Origin: an uncultured Pelagibacteraceae bacterium
Lineage (GTDB): Bacteria; Pseudomonadota; Alphaproteobacteria; Pelagibacterales; Pelagibacteraceae
Length of the DNA: 51,857 nt
NCBI GenBank assembly: GCA_902566705.1
Contig: CACFJT010000009.1
Location: forward strand, 1 to 51,857
Direction: 5' to 3'
This document shows positions 1-7,745 of this stretch, in pieces. The position numbers and the translations under genes were made by a program. The notes beneath the pieces are model-generated. The model saw nothing but the letters and a program-made list of their open reading frames with translations, ran no database searches and was not told where the DNA came from. Within the stretch, counting starts at the first letter, position 1. The number at the start of each line of letters is the position of its first letter.

Positions 1-894
1 AATCAATATCCATTCAATTAATTTAATGAAGCTTATATTTTTATGAGCAGCAATTTCAGGCACAAGAGATAATTTTGTCATTCCAGGTTGCGTATTAATT
101 TCTAATAAATAAAATTTCCCATTATAAAACTTAAAATCTGAGCGAGTAACACCCCTGCAACCAATTATTTTATGTACTTTTAGAGCTATATCCATCACCT
201 CATTAATTTTTTTTTTAGGTATGTTAACGGGGATTATGTGTTGAGTTTTAGCTTTAGTATTGTATTTGGCCTGGTAATCGTAAAATTTTCTTTTTGGTTT
301 TAGTTCTATTGCTCCTAGTTTTTTATTTCCCATTATTGCAACTTGTATTTCTCTTCCACCAATAAATTCTTCAATAATAACCTTTTTATATTGTTTTATT
401 GAGTTAAGAATTCTAATTATATTTTTTTCATTACAAATATATACATTAACACTAGAACCCTCATTTAAAGGCTTCGCTACTACTGGAAATCTTAATTTTT
501 TTTTTATTTTTTTTACTAAATCTTCATTTTTTAAATCGTAAGAATAAGTAAAAAATTTTGGTGTATTTATTTTATTTTTAATAAATATTTTTTTTGAAAT
601 TTCTTTATCCATTGCAATAGACGATGCCATTACACCTGAATGTGTATAGGGAATTTTAAACCTCTCTAGAATAGTTTGAATATAACCATCTTCACCAAAT
701 TGGCCATGCAATGCATTAAAAATTACATTTGGTTTAAAAAATTTAATATTTTTTTCTAAATTATTATCTGGTTCAGTGATTTTAACTCTATAACCATTGT
801 TTTTAAGCTCATTAGCAACCTGTTGCCCTGTATCAAGACTAATTAGTCTCTCTTTCGATATTCCACCTGATATTATTAATATTTTTTTTTTCAA
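1..894 (-). CDS. ddl: D-alanine--D-alanine ligase (3' end outside window)
   Basis: ATP-grasp ligase that makes D-Ala-D-Ala for the peptidoglycan stem peptide in the cytoplasm. The minus-strand frame stays open from a TTG at 894 down to base 1, giving 298 codons. It starts MKKKILIISGG and contains NALHGQFGEDG (substrate loop), VVAKPLNEGSSVN (ATP-grasp), EEFIGGRE and, near the window edge, LLEINTQPGMT, the metal- and ATP-binding end of Ddl. Family members are a little over 300 residues, so only about ten C-terminal residues are missing. No ATG is available at the N-terminus. The TTG lies one base after the murB stop, which fits translational coupling. It is the last gene of the dcw operon visible here; ftsQ and ftsA, often next, are not in the window. 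Confidence 0.93.
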   Translation of the reverse strand, partial: MKKKILIISGGISKERLISLDTGQQVANELKNNGYRVKITEPDNNLEKNIKFFKPNVIFNALHGQFGEDGYIQTILERFKIPYTHSGVMASSIAMDKEISKKIFIKNKINTPKFFTYSYDLKNEDLVKKIKKKLRFPVVAKPLNEGSSVNVYICNEKNIIRILNSIKQYKKVIIEEFIGGREIQVAIMGNKKLGAIELKPKRKFYDYQAKYNTKAKTQHIIPVNIPKKKINEVMDIALKVHKIIGCRGVTRSDFKFYNGKFYLLEINTQPGMTKLSLVPEIAAHKNISFIKLIEWILI

Positions 895-895
895 T

Positions 896-1801
896 TTATT
901 CTAATATTTTAATTTCAGTTTCTAGTTTAATTCCTGTTTTCTTAAATACACTTTCAGAAACAAAATTTATCAATTTTTTCATATCTTCAAACTTAGCATT
1001 ACCTTTATTTACAAAAAAATTACAGTGTTTTTGAGAAATTGATGCATCTCCAAATGATTTTTCTAAAGGCACAGACTCTTTGATTAATTGCCAAACTTTT
1101 TTATCAGATTGATCAATGGGATTTTTAAATGTGCTACCACTAGTTCTAATTTTTGTTGGTTGAGCTTGCTCTTTTTTTTCTTTAAGTAGCCTTATTTCAT
1201 TCTCTATTATACTCTTATCTTTCTTAAAACCCTTAAATGATGCACTTAAAAAAATAAGATCTTCAGATAATCCGCTATCTCTATATTTAAAATTAATATC
1301 TTTTGCAGGTATAGTAATTACTTGACCTAATTTATTTACTGCTTGAATAGAAATAAGAATATCTTTAAACTCCCTTTGAAAACAACCCGCGTTCATTTTA
1401 ATACCACCTCCTATTGTTCCAGGTATACAAGAGAGAAACTCAAAACCACCCAAACCACTTTCCATTGCAAATTCGGATAAGGATTTATCTGTAACAGCAC
1501 TGCCAGCGACTATGATTTCTTCAGAATGCAAAGAAATATTATTAAAATTTTGAGTAAGTTTTATTACAACTCCATCAAATTTATTATCAGATATAAGTGT
1601 ATTAGAACCAGCTCCTAATATAAATATTTTTTCTTTATCTTGAATTTTTTTGAGAAACTTAATTAATTCTTTTAATTCACCTGCCTTATAAAAAGCTTTA
1701 GTTTTGCCTCCTATGTTAAACCAATTTTTTTTTTTTAGATCATAATCTAATTTTAAATTATTACTAAATTCAGGAATCAACTCTTTAAAATCAATTTTCA
1801 T
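896..1801 (-). CDS. murB: UDP-N-acetylenolpyruvoylglucosamine reductase
   Basis: FAD-dependent reductase that converts UDP-GlcNAc-enolpyruvate to UDP-MurNAc, the second committed step of peptidoglycan precursor synthesis. The 301 residues carry the FAD-binding NIGGKTKAF start, FILGAGSNTLI, the LSCIPGTIGGGIKMNAGCF segment (about 120-145), the RTSGSTFKNP segment whose serine is the usual proton donor, and a C-terminal ETEIKIL with the second catalytic acid. Its length fits a short MurB form. The ATG overlaps the murC stop as ATGA, so the two are probably translationally coupled. Confidence 0.95.
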   Translation of the reverse strand: MKIDFKELIPEFSNNLKLDYDLKKKNWFNIGGKTKAFYKAGELKELIKFLKKIQDKEKIFILGAGSNTLISDNKFDGVVIKLTQNFNNISLHSEEIIVAGSAVTDKSLSEFAMESGLGGFEFLSCIPGTIGGGIKMNAGCFQREFKDILISIQAVNKLGQVITIPAKDINFKYRDSGLSEDLIFLSASFKGFKKDKSIIENEIRLLKEKKEQAQPTKIRTSGSTFKNPIDQSDKKVWQLIKESVPLEKSFGDASISQKHCNFFVNKGNAKFEDMKKLINFVSESVFKKTGIKLETEIKILE

Positions 1802-3195
1802 AATAATAATTTAGGTAATTCTCGCATCCAACTTGAAATAGTCCCTGCACCCATTCCTATAACTATTTTTTTTCCGTATATGTTTGCTTTAATAAATTTT
1901 GCTAATTGTAGTTTATCATCTACTAAAAATAGTTGGATTCTTGAGTTTTTAATAATCTCTCTAGCGAAATTTATGTAACTAAATCCAAGCTTTAATTTTT
2001 CTCCAGCAGTATAAATTGGAAACAAAATTAATTTATCTGCATTTTTAAAAGCTAAAGTAAATTCTTTTTTTAAATCTTTTAATCTTGATATTCTATGAGG
2101 TTGGAAAATACATATTTTTTCATAATCTTTATAAACTTTTTTTACACCATCAAGTACTTCTTTGATTTCCGTAGGATGGTGGGCATAATCATCATAAAAA
2201 TCTACATTATTAAAATTGAAAATTTTATTAAATCTTCTTTGAACTCCCTTAAAATTTTTAAGTCCTTTTTTTATATTATTTATTGGTAGGCCCACTATTA
2301 ATGCTAATGCTGCTGCAGCTACAGAATTTTTAATATTATGTGTTCCTAATAAAGGAATTTTAAATTTTTTAATTAATTGATTTTTTTTATTAGGTAATTT
2401 TATATTTAAGTCAAACTCAGAATACTCTTTAAATTGTTTTATATTTTTAATACAAAAATTTGATTTGGCGTCCAGTCCATATGTATAGAAGTTTTTATTT
2501 TTTATATTTTTAATTAAGTTTTTATTATTTTTGTCGTCTAAACAAATAAATGATTTTCCAAATGAAGGAACCTTATTTACAAAATTTTCAAAATATTTAT
2601 TTAATTTATCCATAGTGCCGTAATAATCCATATGCTCTCGATCTATATTAGTGATGATTGAATATGTTGGTGGTATAAAAATAAAACTTCCATCTGACTC
2701 GTCTGCCTCTAATATAGACCAATCACTTTTCCCAAGCTTTGCAGAATTATTGATTGAATTAATTACTCCACCATTGATTATTGTAGGATCAATTTTCGTT
2801 TCTTGAAATATAGATGCTATCAAAGATGTTGTTGTGGTTTTACCGTGTGATCCAACTACCACAATATTTTTTGTTAAAGAAACAATATTCGCAAGCATTT
2901 CTCCTCTTTTATAAATGGGCAATAGTTTTTTTTTAGCTGCGGCAAGCTCAGGATTATTTTTTTTAATAGCTGAAGATATAACTAGGATGGTCGCCTTTTG
3001 TATATTTTGTTTCTTATGTCCAATGAAAACTTTTATTTTTTCTTTTCTTAACCTTTCAATATTTTTATTATTTGCTATATCGCTCCCTTGAACTTTAAAA
3101 CCTTTGCCTTTCATTATTAGTGCTAAACCACTCATACCTATTCCACCTATTCCAACAAAATGTATCAGTTCTGTTTTTGCTAATTTAATTTTCAT
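1798..3195 (-). CDS. murC: UDP-N-acetylmuramate--L-alanine ligase
   Basis: Mur ligase that adds L-Ala to UDP-MurNAc in the cytoplasm. The N-terminal Rossmann motif GIGGIGMSG is at about residues 15-23, the ATP-binding GSHGKTTT at 115-122, and the central EADESDGSF, NIDREHMDYYG and DDYAHHPTEI motifs all match MurC. At 465 residues it is full length. Its ATG lies inside the 3' end of murG (11-base overlap), and its stop overlaps the murB start by four bases. Nothing looks damaged. Confidence 0.96.
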   Translation of the reverse strand: MKIKLAKTELIHFVGIGGIGMSGLALIMKGKGFKVQGSDIANNKNIERLRKEKIKVFIGHKKQNIQKATILVISSAIKKNNPELAAAKKKLLPIYKRGEMLANIVSLTKNIVVVGSHGKTTTTSLIASIFQETKIDPTIINGGVINSINNSAKLGKSDWSILEADESDGSFIFIPPTYSIITNIDREHMDYYGTMDKLNKYFENFVNKVPSFGKSFICLDDKNNKNLIKNIKNKNFYTYGLDAKSNFCIKNIKQFKEYSEFDLNIKLPNKKNQLIKKFKIPLLGTHNIKNSVAAAALALIVGLPINNIKKGLKNFKGVQRRFNKIFNFNNVDFYDDYAHHPTEIKEVLDGVKKVYKDYEKICIFQPHRISRLKDLKKEFTLAFKNADKLILFPIYTAGEKLKLGFSYINFAREIIKNSRIQLFLVDDKLQLAKFIKANIYGKKIVIGMGAGTISSWMRELPKLLL

Positions 3196-4250
3196 TAATA
3201 ATTTTTAATATTTTTTGATTAACATTATTCCATGTATTTTGATAATTTAATTTCTGTAAATTATTTTTTTTTGTCATGTAATCTTGACTTTTATTTATCA
3301 ATTCTAGTAAGAATTTCTCAAATTTTTGATCATCAAAATTTTTTTGATCAATTATCCAACAACAATCCTGTTCCTTATAGTATTTAGCATTTTCATACTG
3401 ATGATTATCTTTTGATGACGGAAGTGGTATTGCTACAAATGGAATATTCAGTATAGATAGTTCAGCTAAACTTGAGGCACCTGCTCTTGTTATACATAAA
3501 TCGCCCTGTTTTAAAACTTCATTAAGATTGTGATCAAAACTGAAGACACTACTTTCAATATTATTTTGAGAATAAAAATTTTTTAAAAAATCAATATTTT
3601 TCACACTTGTTTGATGAATAATTTTTATAGAAACTTGTTTTGCTATACTTACAAAAGCTTTACCTAAAAGCTGATCGAAGATTTTTGCACCTTGACTACC
3701 CCCTATTATTATAATTGTGAATAAATTATCATTTTTTTGATATGCACTGGTTTCATAATATTCTTTCCTTATTAAAGGTTCAATTGTAGTTAATTTGTGA
3801 TTAATTCCAAATGGTAAATTAATTAAATTCTTTGAATAACATATTAGTTTTCTTGAAAAGTTTAAAAAAAATTTATTTGCTCTTCCAAGAACCATATTTG
3901 GTTCAATTAAAAAAATATTAATGCCTAATATTTTTGCTGCTAAACATATTGGTAAAGACATATAACCACCAGTAGAAATTAAAATTGAAATATTATTTTT
4001 TTTTAAAAGAAAAAAAAGATTTTATAGTAAGAAATAATATTTTTAAAAATGAAAAAGGAAGTAAGAAATAATTATTTAATTTTGGGGTATTAATTACTAA
4101 TGCTTTATAATCCTTATCTAAATATGCAAGACCTCTTATGTCAGTAGAAATTAAAACTTCATGAGTATTCTTTAAATGATTGTAAATTGTAATTGCAGGT
4201 ATCACATGACCTCCAGATCCACCTGTGGAAATTAAAATCTTTTTTATCAT
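3185..4250 (-). CDS. murG: MurG glycosyltransferase, reading frame broken by one extra base
   Basis: Membrane-associated transferase that adds GlcNAc to lipid I to form lipid II. Two adjacent frames together make one MurG. The first (4250-3993, 85 codons) has the N-terminal ISTGGSGGHVIPA motif and stops after SFKKK. The second (ATG at 3961) starts inside the ISTGGYMSLP motif and carries GGSQGAKIF and ITRAGASSLAEL, the UDP-GlcNAc site. The bases from 4250 to 3962 are 96 codons plus one, and the frames join at an A9 run (3996-4004). With A8 the protein would be 354 residues, normal for MurG. The gene is usually essential, so RNA polymerase slippage, a recoding event or a homopolymer error are all more likely than true loss. 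It lies between ftsW (3-base gap) and murC (11-base overlap). Confidence 0.9.
3996..4004 (-). other. A9 homopolymer at the murG frame break
   Basis: Nine consecutive A on the coding strand, directly before the TAA that ends the first murG frame. Removing one A (or adding two) joins the two halves through KKNNISILISTGG without any other change. This is the kind of tract at which polymerases slip. Confidence 0.85.
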
Positions 4251-4253
4251 TTT

Positions 4254-5375
4254 TTAAGTTATTTTTCTTTTTGTTAAATTTAAAATTATCCCAGCTAATA
4301 TAGATGTACTTATTATAGATGAACCACCATAACTTAAAAAAGGCAATGTCATTCCAGTGGTTGGAAATAATCTTATATTAACCCCAATATGAATAGTAGC
4401 CTGCATTAATATTAAACTAATAGATCCAATTAAAATAAGTTTGGCTTTATCATTTGTCTCAAAACTTATTTTTTTAAAAACCATATAGATTAAGATCAAA
4501 AACAATAATAATATTAACATTATGGCAACAACACCAAACTCTTCAGAAATTACCGAAATAATGTAATCAGTGTGGGCTTCTGGAACTCTATTTTTCAAAA
4601 CCCCCTCACCTATTCCTTTTCCAAAAAATCCTCCACTTGTAATTGACTCTAATGCTTTATCGGATTGGAAATTATGAGTACCTGTTTCTCTGTTAAAAAA
4701 AGAAAATATTCGTCCTTGGATATAATCAAACCTAGGTACAAAAATAATTAGATAAGCGATCAAAAATGCGCCAATAAAAATTATCGCCAAAAGAATGTAT
4801 ATATTAATTCCTGATGTAAAGATTAGAACTGCCCAAGAAAATACTACTAATAAAGTTTGGCCAATATCTGGTTGAGCTATTAAAAGTAAAGAAATGATGG
4901 ATATTAAAATAATGGATATCAAATACTTAAATAAAATATTTGATCTAATATCACATAAAATAGTTGCTAAAATTATTACTAAAAATGGTTTTAGAACCTC
5001 TATGGGTTGAAATCTTGGTAAAAAAAATAAGTCTATCCATCTTTTAGACCCTTTAACTTCAACACCGACAAATGGCACTAAAAATAAAGAAATAAGTGAA
5101 ATGAAAAAAAGAAAAATAGAGTATTTATATAATTGATCTGAATTTAAAGAGGAAAATATAAAAATAAGAGATATACCGATTAACACATAAATCAAATGTT
5201 TAAAAAAGAAGAAATAACTGTTGGTATCTAACTTATCAGAGGCTATTAGAGAAGTTGAAACTAAAGAAAAAAATAATCCAATAATAAATAATAAACTTAT
5301 TAGTAAAAAAATAGATTTATCTATGTTTTTCCACCATTGATAATAAAATTTGTAAACAATACTATCGCTTTGCAT
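4254..5375 (-). CDS. ftsW: Lipid II polymerase / septal SEDS protein FtsW
   Basis: Polytopic SEDS-family glycosyltransferase that polymerises lipid II at the division septum together with FtsI. The 373-residue product has about ten hydrophobic segments. It carries the family's KGSKRWIDL (about 110-118), PDIGQTLLV, EEFGVVA and the C-terminal FPTTGMTLPFLSYGGSS. RodA is the close paralogue, but position between murD and murG in the dcw cluster supports FtsW. The ATG overlaps the end of murD by 14 bases. Confidence 0.94.
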   Translation of the reverse strand: MQSDSIVYKFYYQWWKNIDKSIFLLISLLFIIGLFFSLVSTSLIASDKLDTNSYFFFFKHLIYVLIGISLIFIFSSLNSDQLYKYSIFLFFISLISLFLVPFVGVEVKGSKRWIDLFFLPRFQPIEVLKPFLVIILATILCDIRSNILFKYLISIILISIISLLLIAQPDIGQTLLVVFSWAVLIFTSGINIYILLAIIFIGAFLIAYLIIFVPRFDYIQGRIFSFFNRETGTHNFQSDKALESITSGGFFGKGIGEGVLKNRVPEAHTDYIISVISEEFGVVAIMLILLLFLILIYMVFKKISFETNDKAKLILIGSISLILMQATIHIGVNIRLFPTTGMTLPFLSYGGSSIISTSILAGIILNLTKRKIT

Positions 5376-6660
5376 TTATATACTTTTTAATTATTTGATT
5401 AAAATAATGTCCTCTATCTTCAAAATTTTTAAAAGTATCAAATGAAGCTCCAGCTGGACTGAAAAAAATAATATTTTTTTTATGTTTTTGAATATTAATT
5501 TCTGAAAAAATAGCTTTAAGAGTTTCTTTTAAATTTTTAAAATTTTTAGTTTTAAATCTATTTTTTAAAATTTTTATAAATTTTTTATGATGTGATCCAA
5601 AAATAAAGGGTTTAATATTTTTGCACTTTATTTTCGATACTTTAAATTTATCTCCTTTTTTGGGAATTCCTCCTAAAATCCAATATGCTTCATTTAAATT
5701 TTTTAACACATTCTCAGAAGAAGCAAGGCTTGTAGATTTTGAGTCGTTAATTATTGTGAGATTTTTTTTATCAAATATAATTTGTTGTCTGAAATCTAGA
5801 CCTTTAAATTTATTAATGGTTTTAATTAACTTATTATTATTAAGTTTTAATCTTGGAGCAATTTTTAATATAAATGATAAATTTTCTTTATTACCATCAG
5901 ATAAGAAATATTTATTAGTAATTTTATAAAACTTTTTATTTACACTTGAGGTCTGCACTCTATAGATTTTTGAAATATATTTATTTTTATTTAATTTTTT
6001 AGTTATCAGTTCATCCTCTTTTTTTACATATGCAAAAGATCCTCTTGTTTGAGATTTTAATAATTTAAATTTTGCATTTACATAATTCTTTAAACTTTTA
6101 TGTCTCTCAATGTGGTCTGCAGTTATGTTTAAAATTAATGCATATTTTGATCTAAATACGCTACTGTAATCTAGCTGATAAGAAGAAGCTTCAATTACAA
6201 AGATTGTTTTTTTTGTAATATTTTTTTCTGATAATGCTGGATTACCAATATTTCCAATAAGTCTTGAATCTCTTTTTTGATCGATTAAAACATTATGTAG
6301 AATTTTTGCAGTTGTAGATTTACCGTTAGTTCCTGTAATCGTAATACTTTCATTTTTATAAAATGAAAACAATATATCAAGATCAGTATGAATTTTTTTA
6401 AAATTTTTCTTTAAAAATTTTGATAATTTACAATTTGAAATATCAATTCCCGGACTAATAATAATTCTATCAAAATTTATTTTTTGAATTTGTTTGAAAC
6501 TAATGATTTTTTTTTTTAGTTTTAATTTAATTTTTTGATTGTCATCAAACAAATATACATCTGACTTGTTTTTTAAAAACTTATAAGATGAAATACCGCT
6601 CTTTCCTAAACCATAAATTAATATTTTTTTTCTTAAAAAAATATTATTAATTATTTTCAT
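5362..6660 (-). CDS. murD: UDP-N-acetylmuramoyl-L-alanine--D-glutamate ligase
   Basis: Mur ligase that adds D-Glu to UDP-MurNAc-L-Ala. Starting at the ATG at 6660 (MKIINNIF) it has 432 residues. An upstream in-frame ATG at 6717 would run 19 codons into mraY and puts no known domain there, so I reject it. Visible motifs are KILIYGLGKSG, the ATP-binding ITGTNGKSTT, NITADHIERH and NDSKSTS. The mraY stop and the murD start share one base (TAATG), a coupling signature. The gene ends inside the start of ftsW. Confidence 0.95.
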   Translation of the reverse strand: MKIINNIFLRKKILIYGLGKSGISSYKFLKNKSDVYLFDDNQKIKLKLKKKIISFKQIQKINFDRIIISPGIDISNCKLSKFLKKNFKKIHTDLDILFSFYKNESITITGTNGKSTTAKILHNVLIDQKRDSRLIGNIGNPALSEKNITKKTIFVIEASSYQLDYSSVFRSKYALILNITADHIERHKSLKNYVNAKFKLLKSQTRGSFAYVKKEDELITKKLNKNKYISKIYRVQTSSVNKKFYKITNKYFLSDGNKENLSFILKIAPRLKLNNNKLIKTINKFKGLDFRQQIIFDKKNLTIINDSKSTSLASSENVLKNLNEAYWILGGIPKKGDKFKVSKIKCKNIKPFIFGSHHKKFIKILKNRFKTKNFKNLKETLKAIFSEINIQKHKKNIIFFSPAGASFDTFKNFEDRGHYFNQIIKKYINAKR

Positions 6661-7745
6661 TATCTTAATTTTAAGGTAGCTAAACCAATCATTGCTAAAA
6701 TGATAGAGATAATCCAAAACCTAATCACAACTGTAGACTCTGGCCATCCTTTTTTCTCAAAATGATGATGAATAGGTGCCATTTTAAAAATTCTTTTACC
6801 TGTAAGTTTAAACGAAATTACTTGAACCATAACTGAAACTGCCTCTAGTACAAAAAGACCACCAGTAATAGCTAAAACAATTTCATGCTTTGTAATAATT
6901 CCTACTGCGCCTAAAGATCCTCCAAGAGATAATGAGCCTGTGTCACCCATAAAAATTTTAGCAGGTGGTGCATTAAACCATAAGAAACCTAAACAAGAGC
7001 CAATAATTGCTCCACAAAAAATTGATACTTCACCAGTTCCTTCTATGTAGGGTATTTGTAAATAATTTGAAAATACTATGTTTCCAGTAACATAACTTAT
7101 AAAAGCAAAACATGCTGCAACTAATATTACAGGCACTGTTGCCAGACCATCTAATCCATCCGTAAGGTTAACAGCATTTGATGAACCAATGATTACAAAT
7201 ATTGCAAATGGTACAAAAAACCATCCAAGATTTAAGATCAAATTTTTAAAGAATGGAAAGTATAAATTATTTAAATCTTGATAATCGTTTAAATAAACAA
7301 AAAAACTTACACCAATAATTGCTAAAATTATTTGTGAAGTTATTTTAAACTTTGAAGAAATTCCTGATGAGTTGCTATATTTAATTTTCTTAAAGTCATC
7401 ATATGCTCCCAATAAACCAAAAGTAATTGCTATGTAGATACAAAATAAAATATTAATATTTGATAAATCTGCCCAAAATATTACTGATACCAATAAGCCA
7501 AATAAAATTATTAAACCTCCCATTGTTGGTGTACCAATTTTCTTAACTATATGATCTTCAGGTCCATCGTCCCGGATTGGATTTAAAATTTTTTGTTTTG
7601 AAAAAAATTTAATAAAAGGACCTCCAATAATCAGCACAATAACTAATGAGGTAAAAAAGGATAAACCTGTTCTGAAAGTTAAATATTTAAATACATTTAA
7701 AAAACTAAAGGTATCAACAAAATTCAATAAAAATTGATAAAGCAT
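6660..7745 (-). CDS. mraY: Phospho-N-acetylmuramoyl-pentapeptide-transferase
   Basis: Integral membrane enzyme that transfers phospho-MurNAc-pentapeptide to undecaprenyl phosphate, giving lipid I. The 361-residue protein has about ten membrane segments. It shows DDGPEDHIVKKIGTPTMGG near the N-terminus, the metal-binding GAYDDFKKI, NAVNLTDGLDGLA, GDTGSL and the cytoplasmic APIHHHFEKKGW loop, all diagnostic. The ATG follows the murE-murF stop with no gap (TAAATG). Confidence 0.97.
   Translation of the reverse strand: MLYQFLLNFVDTFSFLNVFKYLTFRTGLSFFTSLVIVLIIGGPFIKFFSKQKILNPIRDDGPEDHIVKKIGTPTMGGLIILFGLLVSVIFWADLSNINILFCIYIAITFGLLGAYDDFKKIKYSNSSGISSKFKITSQIILAIIGVSFFVYLNDYQDLNNLYFPFFKNLILNLGWFFVPFAIFVIIGSSNAVNLTDGLDGLATVPVILVAACFAFISYVTGNIVFSNYLQIPYIEGTGEVSIFCGAIIGSCLGFLWFNAPPAKIFMGDTGSLSLGGSLGAVGIITKHEIVLAITGGLFVLEAVSVMVQVISFKLTGKRIFKMAPIHHHFEKKGWPESTVVIRFWIISIILAMIGLATLKLR

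Noticed and set aside
6661-6717. N-terminal extension of murD into mraY
   Set aside because: The extra 19 residues are the other frame of mraY; the ATG at 6660 gives the family N-terminus and a TAATG coupling site.
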